A DNA stretch of 64,000 bases from Aliigemmobacter aestuarii (lineage in GTDB: Bacteria > Pseudomonadota > Alphaproteobacteria > Rhodobacterales > Rhodobacteraceae), in the NCBI RefSeq assembly GCF_004799285.1, contig NZ_SSND01000001.1, forward strand, positions 744,001 to 808,000, in the 5' to 3' direction. A program made the position numbers and the translations under genes. Position 1 is the stretch's first letter; the number at the start of each line of letters is the position of its first letter. Under the pieces are notes generated by a model, which worked only from the letters and a program-made list of their open reading frames with translations, was not told where the DNA came from and made no database searches. Shown here piece by piece: positions 35,701-44,457 of this stretch.

Positions 35701-36210
35701 ATGGCGGGCTATCCGACAAGCTTCAGCAAGGAAGACCTTTTGAAATGCGCGAGGGGCGAGCTGTTCGGCCCCGGCAACGCGCAGCTTCCTGCGCCGCCGA
35801 TGCTGATGATGGACCGCATCACCGAAATTTCCGGGGATGGCGGCGAACACGGCAAGGGCCATGTCGTGGCCGAATTCGACATCACCCCGGACCTGTGGTT
35901 CTTCGAATGCCATTTCCCGGGCAATCCGATCATGCCGGGGTGCCTCGGGCTTGACGGGCTGTGGCAGCTGACCGGCTTCAACCTGGGCTGGCGCGGCTGG
36001 GAAGGCCGCGGCTATGCCCTTGGCGTGGGCGAGGTCAAGCTGACCGGCATGGTCCGCCCCGACCGCAAGATGCTGACTTACCGCGTCGATTTCACCAAGG
36101 CGATCCAGACCCGCCGCCTGACCATGGGCGTGGCCAACGGCATCGTCGAGGCCGATGGCGAGGTGATCTATCAGGTCACCGACATGAAGGTCGCGCTGAG
36201 CGCGAACTGA
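35701..36210 (+). CDS. fabA: 3-hydroxydecanoyl-ACP dehydratase/isomerase
   Basis: 169 residues. It dehydrates beta-hydroxydecanoyl-ACP and isomerises trans-2- to cis-3-decenoyl-ACP, the entry to unsaturated fatty acids. The catalytic His is in [15 protein letters not shown] and the Asp in [11 protein letters not shown]. FabB, needed to elongate the cis product, is 1.6 kb downstream, with an unrelated antisense gene in between. Confidence 0.97.
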   Translation: MAGYPTSFSKEDLLKCARGELFGPGNAQLPAPPMLMMDRITEISGDGGEHGKGHVVAEFDITPDLWFFECHFPGNPIMPGCLGLDGLWQLTGFNLGWRGWEGRGYALGVGEVKLTGMVRPDRKMLTYRVDFTKAIQTRRLTMGVANGIVEADGEVIYQVTDMKVALSAN

Positions 36211-36323
36211 GGGGGCCTCGGCCGACCTTGGCGACGACATCGTCGGGATGTTTGCACCGGATGTGGAAATCCGCGTGCCGTTTCCGGCCTCGCTTCGCCA
36301 TGCCCTCCTGCGCCCCCATTCCC

Positions 36324-37475
36324 CTAGCTGCGCGAAGAGGTCTTGCGCCAATCCCGGCCGGGATACCTGAGGTGTAATCCGGCATCATCCGAGAAGTCAT
36401 AGGGTGACCGGACAAGGCCCGGCATCGGGTTTTTGGGCCGATCATCCCCTGCCAGCAGACCGATCGGCGCGGGAAAGGCTGGGATACCTGCCGACCACGT
36501 GATCCGGTTCATCATGGCCGCAACAGCCTTGTCATCAAAGGGCCCGTCAAGCATTTCGGCAATCGGCGTGATGCCTTCGGCGTCCGGCACCATGCCGAAC
36601 CACGTGTAAGAACCCGCGTTATATCGGTTGATGACCGCTTGAAACGCGCTCAGGCGGGCCGTGTCCTTGGTCTTGGCGGCGATCTCGAACAGTTCGTTTG
36701 CGACAAAGCCACGAATGAAATCCGATGCGGTCGCACGATCACATTCGGGCTGTTCAAGAATCCAGAAGGCGGCCTCAAGACGTCCCCGGTGATCGATATC
36801 GTGGAAATCGGTCGCAATGCCATGCCACAGATACGGGTCCGGATGCGAAAGGCTGCGCAGAAAGGGGATCCAGCCATCTTTCAAAAGATGGTCCATGTTG
36901 GTGTTGCCGACCGCGGCCATCCATTCGCTGTAGGCCTGCCGGTCCGATGCGTCCCGACGGCGCAACTCCTCCACCTTTTTGCGCAAGGCGAAGAACGGGG
37001 AGGTGTCGGCAACATCGACCAAGAGAGCCTGTCGCCGGTCTTCCGGCCCGGTATCCAATGCGTAGCTGAGCAAGAGAAACAGGCTTTGAAGCTCGGCATC
37101 CGTTTGGGTGCCGGTCTTGCGCGCCGCCTTCCATTCTGTCGAAAGACGGCTGATTTCCTGCGCGATGGCATAGATCTCTGTGCCCTGTGCGTTCGGATGT
37201 GTTTTCGCGGCCATCAGGGCGTTGGCAACAGCCAGCCGCATCGAGGTGGCCTGTGCCTTGGTCAGGCCCGGGGTGCCGGGCTTCATCAACCCGGTTCCGG
37301 CTTTTGCCCGCTCCCGACGGCGTAACACGAACAGAACAACCGTCACCGGGGACAAGGCCGCAAACGCGACCCGAGCAAAGCCAGTCGTCAAAGTATCGGA
37401 TGGGATCGCAAGCAAGCCTGACAACGCCAGCGCAATCAGACTGACACCAAAAAGCACGTCAAACAGTCTTTGCAT
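36324..37475 (-). CDS. Uncharacterised membrane-anchored protein inserted between fabA and fabB
   Basis: 383 residues, not firmly recognised. Two N-terminal hydrophobic segments (about 8-24 and 33-52) are followed by basic residues and a long soluble helical region. A stretch HRGRLEAAFWILEQPECDRATASDFI faintly recalls DUF4274 (QP-CDRATA). Codon use and base composition look less GC-rich than the neighbours. It is antisense to fabA and fabB and has no partner, so it looks like an acquired single gene. Function unknown. Confidence 0.7.
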   Translation of the reverse strand: MQRLFDVLFGVSLIALALSGLLAIPSDTLTTGFARVAFAALSPVTVVLFVLRRRERAKAGTGLMKPGTPGLTKAQATSMRLAVANALMAAKTHPNAQGTEIYAIAQEISRLSTEWKAARKTGTQTDAELQSLFLLLSYALDTGPEDRRQALLVDVADTSPFFALRKKVEELRRRDASDRQAYSEWMAAVGNTNMDHLLKDGWIPFLRSLSHPDPYLWHGIATDFHDIDHRGRLEAAFWILEQPECDRATASDFIRGFVANELFEIAAKTKDTARLSAFQAVINRYNAGSYTWFGMVPDAEGITPIAEMLDGPFDDKAVAAMMNRITWSAGIPAFPAPIGLLAGDDRPKNPMPGLVRSPYDFSDDAGLHLRYPGRDWRKTSSRS

Positions 37476-37738
37476 TTCGGGCTTTTCTTTACCTTCGGAT
37501 GATCAGACATCCGCAACACATACTCCACAACCATCGCATGTGATCGAGAACTTCGTCAGAAATTGGGCCGTCGGGGAAAAGCCCGGCCCGCGATGGGGCG
37601 ACATGGGCGAGGCAGAACCGTTTCGTGGCCCCGTGACACGACCGGCGGCAGGTCTGGGGGCGGAAGGCCGGACCCGGAAGAGGACCATCCCCGCCTGCCC
37701 GGGAAGCTGGCCCCGGGATCACCCCTCCCCCTTCCCGC
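37476..37738. other. Intergenic region upstream of fabB
   Basis: No gene is supported. The first 80 bases are AT-richer and probably contain the promoter of the antisense gene ending at 36324. The remainder is GC-rich and leads into the fabB promoter. Confidence 0.5.
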
Positions 37739-37767
37739 TTGCCCCTTCGCGCGGGCTGCCCTACACA
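37739..37767 (+). promoter_or_regulatory. Predicted fabB promoter
   Basis: TTGCCC, 17-base spacer, TACACA; predicted start about 20 bases upstream of the fabB ATG. It would let fabB-fabI be expressed despite the gene inserted behind fabA. Confidence 0.5.
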
Positions 37768-37793
37768 GGCGAAAGAAGGAAAGGGAGGCCCCC

Positions 37794-39023
37794 ATGCGTC
37801 GTGTCGTCATCACCGGGATCGGCATCATTTCGTCTATCGGCAACAACGCCGCCGAGGTCGAAGCGTCTTTGCGGACGGGGAAATCCGGCATCGTCTTTGC
37901 CCCCGAATACGCCGAACACGGCTTCCGCAGCCAGATCCACGGCATGCCGCAGATCGTGCTGGAGGACCACATCGACAAGCGCGACCTGCGCTTCATGGGG
38001 CCGGGGGCGGCCTACAATTTCCTGGCCATGCAGCAAGCCATCGCCGACAGCGGGCTTGAGGACGGCGACATCTCGAACCCGCGCACCGGGCTGATCATGG
38101 GCTCGGGCGGGCCATCGACCTCGAACTTCTTCCAGGCGCATCAGATCGTGATCGAAAAGGGCGCGCCGAAACGGATGGGGCCCTTCATGGTGACGCGCTG
38201 CATGTCGTCCACCAATTCGGCCTGCCTTGCCACGCCGTTCCGGATCAAGGGCGTGAACTATTCGATCACCTCGGCCTGCTCGACCAGCGCGCATTGCATC
38301 GGCAATGGCACCGAGCTGATCCAGATGGGCAAGCAGGACATCGTCTTTGCCGGCGGCGGCGAGGAACTGGACTGGACGCTGTCGTGCCTCTTCGACGCGA
38401 TGGGGGCGATGTCGTCGAAATACAACGACACGCCCGCGACCGCGAGCCGCGCCTTCGACGCCACCCGCGACGGGTTCGTGATCGCGGGCGGCGGCGGGGT
38501 CGTCGTTCTGGAGGAACTGAACCACGCGCTGGCGCGCGGCGCCAAGATCTATGCCGAGGTGACGGGCTATGGCGCCACCTCTGACGGCCATGACATGGTC
38601 GCCCCCTCGGGCGAGGGTGGCGAACGGTCGATGCGGCTGGCGCTGTCCACCCTGCCCGAGGGCCGCAAGATCAGCTACATCAACGCACATGGCACCTCGA
38701 CGCCTGCGGGCGACGTGACCGAAGTGAAGGCGATCCGCCGCGTCTTCGGCGAGGATGCCGTGCCGCCGATCTCGTCCACCAAGTCGCTGACCGGCCACAG
38801 CCTGGGTGCTACGGGCGTGCACGAGGCGATCTATTCGCTGTTGATGTTGCAGGGGGGCTTCATCACGGCCTCGGCCAACGTCACCCAACTCGACCCGGAG
38901 TTGAAACCCGAAGAGATTGCGACAACCTACCGCGACGGTGTCGCGATGGATTCGGTCCTGTCCAACAGCTTCGGCTTTGGCGGGACAAACGCCACGCTGG
39001 TGATGAGCAGATACAACGAGTGA
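37794..39023 (+). CDS. fabB: 3-oxoacyl-ACP synthase I
   Basis: A 409-residue condensing enzyme required to elongate unsaturated acyl-ACPs. The Cys-His-His triad is visible: SACSTSAHC (about residue 163), [11 protein letters not shown] (about 299) and [12 protein letters not shown] (about 334). The C-terminal [13 protein letters not shown] is the family ending. AAGGGAGG precedes the ATG. fabI follows after 10 bases. Confidence 0.96.
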   Translation: MRRVVITGIGIISSIGNNAAEVEASLRTGKSGIVFAPEYAEHGFRSQIHGMPQIVLEDHIDKRDLRFMGPGAAYNFLAMQQAIADSGLEDGDISNPRTGLIMGSGGPSTSNFFQAHQIVIEKGAPKRMGPFMVTRCMSSTNSACLATPFRIKGVNYSITSACSTSAHCIGNGTELIQMGKQDIVFAGGGEELDWTLSCLFDAMGAMSSKYNDTPATASRAFDATRDGFVIAGGGGVVVLEELNHALARGAKIYAEVTGYGATSDGHDMVAPSGEGGERSMRLALSTLPEGRKISYINAHGTSTPAGDVTEVKAIRRVFGEDAVPPISSTKSLTGHSLGATGVHEAIYSLLMLQGGFITASANVTQLDPELKPEEIATTYRDGVAMDSVLSNSFGFGGTNATLVMSRYNE

Positions 39024-39033
39024 GGTCGGGTCC

Positions 39034-39822
39034 ATGGCGGATTTGATGAAGGGGAAGCGGGGCCTGATCATGGGCGTCGCGAACGAACGGTCGATTGCCT
39101 GGGGCATCGCCAGCGCGATGGCCACGGAAGGTGCGGAACTGGCGTTTTCCTACCAGGGCGAGGCCTTCGGAAGCCGCGTGCGCCCGCTGGCCGCATCGGT
39201 CGGATCGGATTTCCTTGTCGATGTCGACGTGACCGATGACGCAAGCCTTGATGCCTGCTTTGCCGCGCTGAAGGACCGCTGGGGGACGATGGATTTCCTC
39301 GTCCATGCGATCGCCTATTCCGACAAGAACGAACTGACCGGCCGGTTCATCAACACCAGCCGGGCGAATTTCAAGAATTCGCTGACGATCTCGTGCTTTT
39401 CCTTCATCGACGTGAGCCGCCGCGCATCCGAACTGATGCCGGAGGGGGGCAGCCTGATCACGCTGACCTTCCAGGGATCGAACCGCGTCACGCCGAACTA
39501 CAACGTGATGGGCGTGGCCAAGGCGGCGCTGGAAAGCTCGGTCCGCTATCTGGCGAACGATCTGGGTCCGCAAGGCGTGCGGGTGAACGCAATCAGCCCC
39601 GGCCCGATGAAGACGCTGGCAGGCGCGGCGATCGGCGGCGCGCGCGCCACCTTCCGCCATACCGAGGCGAACGCGCCCCTGCGCAAGAACGCCACGCTGG
39701 AAACCGTGGGGGGAACGGCTGTGTGGCTTGCGTCGGACTATGGCGCGCTGACCACGGGCGAGGTGGTGCGCGTCGATGGCGGCTTCCACATCCTCGGCAT
39801 GCCGCAGCAGGACAATCTCTGA
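39034..39822 (+). CDS. fabI: Enoyl-ACP reductase (NADH)
   Basis: A 262-residue short-chain dehydrogenase that reduces enoyl-ACP in the last step of each elongation cycle. The cofactor loop GLIMGVANERSIAWGIA is near the N-terminus, and the catalytic Tyr-x6-Lys occurs as YNVMGVAK. LTFQGSNRVTPNYN is typical of FabI rather than FabL. It is co-transcribed with fabB. Its 3' UTR contains the dispersed element copy D. Confidence 0.95.
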   Translation: MADLMKGKRGLIMGVANERSIAWGIASAMATEGAELAFSYQGEAFGSRVRPLAASVGSDFLVDVDVTDDASLDACFAALKDRWGTMDFLVHAIAYSDKNELTGRFINTSRANFKNSLTISCFSFIDVSRRASELMPEGGSLITLTFQGSNRVTPNYNVMGVAKAALESSVRYLANDLGPQGVRVNAISPGPMKTLAGAAIGGARATFRHTEANAPLRKNATLETVGGTAVWLASDYGALTTGEVVRVDGGFHILGMPQQDNL

Positions 39823-39855
39823 TCTGATTGCGCGCCTTCGGCGCATGTCTCTTGC

Positions 39856-39914
39856 CTCGCCTGCGCGGCATGTGCCGCTTGGCTCAGGGTTTCGGGTATT
39901 TGGATCAGGTTGAA
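39856..39914 (+). repeat. Dispersed 3'-type element, copy D (fabI 3' UTR)
   Basis: CTCGCCTGC, hairpin GCGGCA-TG-TGCCGC, TTGGCTCAGGG, then core GGGTATTT-GGAT-CAGGTTGAA, beginning 34 bases after the fabI stop. A further hairpin GAAACGG-CGG-CCGTTTC overlaps its end. Copy E near 60340 has the same layout. Confidence 0.75.
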
Positions 39915-40042
39915 ACGGCGGCCGTTTCGGTCCCGGGAAGGCCGCCCGTAGCTGGCGATGGATCCTTTGCGGCTGTCAGAGCCGGGCATCGGGACCGGGT
40001 TGAACAGACCGTTGTGAATACCGAGGATTTTTCGGGAAATTC

Positions 40043-40116
40043 TGGAGCGGGTAGCGGGAATCGAACCCGCCCCATCAGCTTGGAAGGCTGAGGCGCTACC
40101 ACTACACCATACCCGC
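40043..40116 (-). tRNA. tRNA-Gly (anticodon TCC)
   Basis: A 74-base cloverleaf on the minus strand with encoded CCA. Acceptor stem GCGGGTA / TACCCGC, discriminator T, D-arm GTGTAGTGGTAGCGC, anticodon arm TCAGC-CTTCCAA-GCTGA (anticodon TCC, reading GGA), and T-arm GCGGGTTCGATTCCCGC. A promoter lies directly upstream. Confidence 0.95.
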
Positions 40117-40128
40117 CGCTCTGGCGTC

Positions 40129-40156
40129 TGTTTATCATCCGGGGCGCGGGGGTCAA
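40129..40156 (-). promoter_or_regulatory. Predicted tRNA-Gly promoter
   Basis: Minus strand TTGACC, 16-base spacer, TAAACA; predicted start about six bases before the mature tRNA 5' end. Confidence 0.55.
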
Positions 40157-40161
40157 GCCGT

Positions 40162-40827
40162 TCAGGCGGGGATCGGTTCAATCAGATCGGGGCCCTGGGC
40201 GCGGTTCGAATTGACCTTCGGATCGACGCGATGCGCCGTCAGGACACCGGGATGCGAGGGCGTCATCAGGACCGCCGCGCCATGCCCGGCCTCGCCCAGC
40301 CAGAGCGGCCATTCGGCGGGGCCAAGGATCACGGGCTGGCGGTGATGGATGCGGGCCATTTCCGGGCCGGCATCGGTCGTGACCATGGCGCAGGCATCGA
40401 GAGGGCCGCCCTCGCCGTCCCAGCGTTGCCAGAGCCCGGCGAAGGCCATCGGCGCGCCATCGCTGCGGGTGATGTACCAGGGCAGGCGGGCGCCGCCTTC
40501 GCCTTCGGCCCATTCGTAGAATCCGCTGGCCGGGATCAGGCAGCGGCGCTGGCGGATCGCCTCGCGGAAGGCGGGCTTTGTCGCCACAGTGTCGGACCGG
40601 GCGTTGATGATCAGCGGGCCGTCGGTCACGGACTTGTACCAGTGCGGCAGGAACCCCCATCGCATCGCCCGAAGGCGCCGCGTGCCGCCGTCGGAGGTGA
40701 CAACGGCAACCGGATTGGTGGGGCAGATGTTGTAGCGCGGAACCGGTGGCAGGTCATTGCCCGGCACCGCACCGAAGAGCCGCGCCATCGCCTCGTCCGG
40801 GTGGGTCATGGTGAAGCGTCCGCACAT
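40162..40827 (-). CDS. SOS response-associated peptidase/HMCES family abasic-site protein
   Basis: A 221-residue YedK-type protein that forms a covalent DNA-protein crosslink with abasic sites in single-stranded DNA. The nucleophile Cys2 is in MCGRFT, with NARSDTV, the Glu in ASGFYEW, and a His in the late motif. That motif reads HHRQPVIL where many relatives have H-x-RMPVIL, a mild variation. No recA, lexA or polymerase genes are nearby. Confidence 0.92.
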   Translation of the reverse strand: MCGRFTMTHPDEAMARLFGAVPGNDLPPVPRYNICPTNPVAVVTSDGGTRRLRAMRWGFLPHWYKSVTDGPLIINARSDTVATKPAFREAIRQRRCLIPASGFYEWAEGEGGARLPWYITRSDGAPMAFAGLWQRWDGEGGPLDACAMVTTDAGPEMARIHHRQPVILGPAEWPLWLGEAGHGAAVLMTPSHPGVLTAHRVDPKVNSNRAQGPDLIEPIPA

Positions 40828-40906
40828 GGGCCGAGACTAGGCCGGGCACCGAGGGCGGGCAAGGGTTCCGCCCGCGCCAGGGCGGGCGGGCGGAACCGGG
40901 GGCGTG

Positions 40907-42505
40907 TCACTTGCGGGTGATGCGGCCGTCCAGCGCGGGCGTATAGGCGCCCATCTTCGCCATGAATTCGGCGGTCACATCGGCCAGATCCGGGCCGTAA
41001 TCATAGGCGTTCCTGGCATCCCGGAACATCCGGTAGCCGTCGCCGCCGCCGCGCACATAGTTGTTGGAGACAAGGCCGTATTCCTTCGCGGGGTCCAGCG
41101 CGACCCAGTTGCCGCCTTCGTTGACCATCACGTCGGACACGCGGCTGCCCGCGGGTTGGGCGGGATCGAAGGTGTATTTCAGCCCGGCGACCTGCGGGAA
41201 GCGGCCGGCGCCTTCCTCGACCTGGCTCACGCCGTTTTCCAGGGCGGCCAGAACGACATCGCCGGTGACGGTGAAGGTGGACAGAGTGTTCTGGAACGGC
41301 AGCACCGTCAGCACCTCGCCCATCGTCACCGGGCCTGCGTCGATCGAGGCGCGCAGGCCACCACCATTGGCGATCGCAATCGTCACGCCCTGATCCTTCA
41401 CCCGGTCCAGCATCGCATCGGCCACGAGGTTGCCCATCGTGCATTCGATCTGGCGGCAGTTGTCGCGGTTGCCGTCGATCTCGGCCGCGGCTTCGGCGAC
41501 GACGCGGGCCTTCAGCTCTTCGATCGGGCCGGCCAGTTCCTTGACCCGCGCCTCGATTTCCGGATCGGGGGTGACGGAGGCATCCAGCAGGATCGTGTTG
41601 CCCCCGGCATAGACGAGGTTGCCCGCGTCATCGAAGGTCAGTTCGGCATGGCCGAGATATTTGGAATAGGCATAGGCCTGCACCACCGGCACCATAGAGC
41701 CATCCTCGCGGCTGACCCAGGTCGGATAGGCGCCCGCGCGCTTGGGATCGGTGGAGGAAAGGTAGGTGTGCGAATGGCCACCGACGATCAGGTCGATCCC
41801 CGGCACGGCTGCGGCGATTTCCTGGTCGCGGGAGATGCCCACATGGGTCAGCGCGATGATCTTGGTCACACCTTCAGCTTCGAGCGTGGCCACGTCGGCC
41901 TTGAGGCTTTCGATGTCGTCCTGGAAGATCACCGCCTCGCCGGGGCTGGAGGTTTCGGGCGTGTCGGTGGCGAGCGCCGAGATGATGCCGATCTTCTCGC
42001 CGCCGACCTCAAGCACGACATGGTTCTGCACCTTGCCCGCCAGCACGTTGGACTGGCTGACGTCGATATTGCCCGAGATCACCGGGAAACTGACCTTTTC
42101 GAGGAAGGCCGAAAAACCATCGGGGCCGTCGTCGAATTCGTGGTTGCCCACGGCCATGACGTCAAAGCCGATCTTTTCCATCATCTCGGCTTCGACGGCG
42201 CCCTTGTAGGTCGTGTACATCAGGCTGCCCTGGAACTGGTCGCCCGCGTCGAGGACGACGACGTTCTGGCCCGCGGCCCTCAGGCCGTCGCGCAATTCGT
42301 TGATCTTGGTCGCCAGACGGGCGGCGCCGCCGAAACATTCGTTCTTTTCGGCCTCTTCGGCCGAGCAGGTGGAATCGAAGCGGTTGACGGCCTCGATCCG
42401 GCTGTGAAAGTCGTTGATGTGCAGCACGTGAAGCGTGTAGTCGGCCTGTGCCACTCCGGTCGTCAAGGCCAGAACGGCCCCCGAAAGAAGAAGACGGGAC
42501 ATCAT
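40907..42505 (-). CDS. Periplasmic bifunctional metallophosphatase/5'-nucleotidase
   Basis: 532 residues after choosing the double ATG at 42505 (AAGGGAG upstream). Signal peptide MMSRLLLSGAVLALTTGVAQA, then the calcineurin-like domain: HINDFHSRIE, DAGDQFQGSL, GNHEFDDG, THVGISRDQE, GGHSHTYLS. The 5'-nucleotidase C-terminal domain follows (NGGGLRASIDAGPVTMGEVL near 360). It releases nucleosides and phosphate from nucleotides outside the cytoplasm. An NCRQIEC segment holds two cysteines that may form a disulfide. Confidence 0.94.
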   Translation of the reverse strand: MMSRLLLSGAVLALTTGVAQADYTLHVLHINDFHSRIEAVNRFDSTCSAEEAEKNECFGGAARLATKINELRDGLRAAGQNVVVLDAGDQFQGSLMYTTYKGAVEAEMMEKIGFDVMAVGNHEFDDGPDGFSAFLEKVSFPVISGNIDVSQSNVLAGKVQNHVVLEVGGEKIGIISALATDTPETSSPGEAVIFQDDIESLKADVATLEAEGVTKIIALTHVGISRDQEIAAAVPGIDLIVGGHSHTYLSSTDPKRAGAYPTWVSREDGSMVPVVQAYAYSKYLGHAELTFDDAGNLVYAGGNTILLDASVTPDPEIEARVKELAGPIEELKARVVAEAAAEIDGNRDNCRQIECTMGNLVADAMLDRVKDQGVTIAIANGGGLRASIDAGPVTMGEVLTVLPFQNTLSTFTVTGDVVLAALENGVSQVEEGAGRFPQVAGLKYTFDPAQPAGSRVSDVMVNEGGNWVALDPAKEYGLVSNNYVRGGGDGYRMFRDARNAYDYGPDLADVTAEFMAKMGAYTPALDGRITRK

Positions 42506-42702
42506 TGGAAATACTCCCTTGTTGGTTGATCGCTTCACTTTGCGGCGACGGGCGCGGTCTGTCAAAGCCCGTCTTGGCGCTGACGTAGCGTCCGGCGATG
42601 ACGATCCAATGACATGGCACCATGACGGGGACGGATCGGGAAAGCGGGGCCGTCCGACGCTTGCCCATTGACCGCGCGGGTCCGCCCGTGCATGGAAAGC
42701 CC

Positions 42703-43041
42703 ATGCTGATCTTCAAGATTTTCCGACGCTCCGAATGGGATGCCTTCCGCGCCGCAGGCGAGACGCCGGGCGCACCGGTCGATCTGGCGGACGGATTCAT
42801 CCATTTCTCGACCGCAAGCCAGGTGGTCGAGACCGCCGCGCGCCACTTCGCCGGGCAAAGCGACCTGGTGCTGGTGGCCTTCGAGGCCGACCGCATGGGC
42901 GAGGCGCTGAAATGGGAACCCTCACGCGGGGGGGCCCTTTTTCCCCATCTCTACCGCAAGCTGCACCTGTCCGAGGTGGTCTGGGACAAGTCCCTGCCGC
43001 TTGGCGCGACGGGCCACATCTTTCCCGAGGGGCTTCTGTGA
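42703..43041 (+). CDS. DUF952 family protein
   Basis: 112 residues: [33 protein letters not shown], then [22 protein letters not shown] are the DUF952 signatures (predicted glutathione-S-transferase-like or ADP-ribosyl-binding role, not proven). An upstream in-frame ATG would add 27 non-conserved residues. Its stop overlaps the GTG start of pyrD, so the two are coupled, a common pairing in this group. Confidence 0.87.
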   Translation: MLIFKIFRRSEWDAFRAAGETPGAPVDLADGFIHFSTASQVVETAARHFAGQSDLVLVAFEADRMGEALKWEPSRGGALFPHLYRKLHLSEVVWDKSLPLGATGHIFPEGLL

Positions 43042-44099
43042 ACCTGATCGAACGCGCGGGCCTTGGCCTTCTGCACCGGATCGACCCGGAACGGGCGCAT
43101 GGCCTGTCGCTGAAGGCGCTGACGCTGGGTCTTGTTCCGCTGCCGGGCGTCGTCACCTCGGCGCGGCTGGCGACACGGGTGGCGGGCCTTGACCTGCCCA
43201 ATCCGGTCGGCCTTGCAGCGGGGTTCGACAAGAACGCGGTCGCCATCGGCCCCCTGATGCGCGCGGGCTTTGGCTTCATCGAGGTGGGTGCCGCCACACC
43301 GCGCCCACAGCCCGGCAATCCGCAGCCGCGCCTGTTCCGGCTGGCCGAGGATCGGGCGGCGATCAACCGCTTCGGGTTCAACAACGAAGGTGCCGCCGCG
43401 ATCAGCGCCCGGCTGGCGTTGCGGCCGAAGGGCCCGGTGCCTGTCGGCCTGAACCTTGGGGCGAACAAGGATTCCGCCGACCGTGCGGCCGATTTCGCCG
43501 CCGTTCTGGCCGCTTGCGGGCCGCATGTGGATTTCGCGACGGTCAACGTATCGTCCCCCAACACCGAGAAACTCCGCGATCTTCAGGGGCGCGCGGCGCT
43601 TGCGGCACTTTTGGCGGGCGTGATGGAAACCCGCGCCACGCTGGCCCGGCCGATCCCGGTGTTCCTCAAGATCGCGCCCGACCTGACCGAGGCCGATCTG
43701 GCCGATGTGGCCGAGGTCGCGCTGGCGTCGGGTGTCGATGCGGTAATCGCCACCAACACCACCCTGTCGCGCGAGGGGTTGAAAAGCACCCATCGCGATC
43801 AGGCGGGCGGGCTTTCGGGGGCGCCCCTGTTCGAAAGATCGACCCGCGTTCTGGCGCGGCTGTCGGTCCTGACCGAGGGGCGGCTGCCGCTGATCGGCGT
43901 GGGCGGCATCTCGACCCCGGATCAGGCGTTCCAGAAGATCCGCGCCGGGGCAAGCGCCGTGCAGCTTTACACTGCGATGGTCTATGAAGGGATCGGCCTT
44001 GCCGCCCGCATCGCCCACGGGCTGGACAGCCTGCTGGAACGGAACGGATTTGCGAATGTGGCCGATGCAGTCGGCACCGGCCGGGCGGACTGGCTCTGA
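43038..44099 (+). CDS. pyrD: Dihydroorotate dehydrogenase (quinone), class 2
   Basis: 353 residues with a GTG start overlapping the previous stop. A membrane-associating N-terminal helix ([17 protein letters not shown]) identifies the class 2 quinone-dependent type. Motifs: [23 protein letters not shown], the catalytic Ser in [24 protein letters not shown], and the FMN phosphate site [12 protein letters not shown]. It catalyses the fourth step of pyrimidine synthesis at the inner membrane. Confidence 0.96.
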   Translation: MNLIERAGLGLLHRIDPERAHGLSLKALTLGLVPLPGVVTSARLATRVAGLDLPNPVGLAAGFDKNAVAIGPLMRAGFGFIEVGAATPRPQPGNPQPRLFRLAEDRAAINRFGFNNEGAAAISARLALRPKGPVPVGLNLGANKDSADRAADFAAVLAACGPHVDFATVNVSSPNTEKLRDLQGRAALAALLAGVMETRATLARPIPVFLKIAPDLTEADLADVAEVALASGVDAVIATNTTLSREGLKSTHRDQAGGLSGAPLFERSTRVLARLSVLTEGRLPLIGVGGISTPDQAFQKIRAGASAVQLYTAMVYEGIGLAARIAHGLDSLLERNGFANVADAVGTGRADWL

Positions 44100-44161
44100 C
44101 TTGAACCTGTTCCCATGGGGGCTCCGTCGGGCCTGGCCCCTGGCCCTTCCAGTCGGCCGCC

Positions 44162-44398
44162 TCAAAACGCCTTGAAGGTCATCGTCGTCAAGGTGCGCTG
44201 GATGCCCGGAATGTCGAACAGCCGTTCCGACAGGTAATGGCCCACGTCGGCCTCGTCGGGGATATAGACCTTGGCGATCAGGTCGAATTCGCCGCTGGTC
44301 GAGTACAGCTCGCTGACCACTTCACGATCCCAGATGGCATTGGCCACGGCATAAGTCTGGCCGGGTGTGCAGCGGAACTGGACGAAGACGCAGGTCAT
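44162..44398 (-). CDS. Stand-alone Lrp/AsnC ligand-binding (RAM) domain protein
   Basis: 78 residues forming only the ligand-binding half of an AsnC-type regulator (FVQFRCTPGQTYAVANAI, STSGEFDLIAKVYIPDEADVGHYLSERLFDIPGIQRTLT). It has no DNA-binding domain. Such proteins usually assemble as decamers and bind amino acids; the target is unknown. It lies 59 bases downstream of the helicase gene and may share its transcript. Confidence 0.87.
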   Translation of the reverse strand: MTCVFVQFRCTPGQTYAVANAIWDREVVSELYSTSGEFDLIAKVYIPDEADVGHYLSERLFDIPGIQRTLTTMTFKAF

Positions 44399-44457
44399 GG
44401 GGCGGGCTCCTTGGGTGACGCGGGCAGATTAGCGGCAGGCGGAGGGGTTGGAAAGGG

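Noticed and set aside
36176-36445. Small minus-strand frame between fabA and the inserted gene
   Set aside because: Overlaps both genes, no ribosome site, and no recognisable domain.
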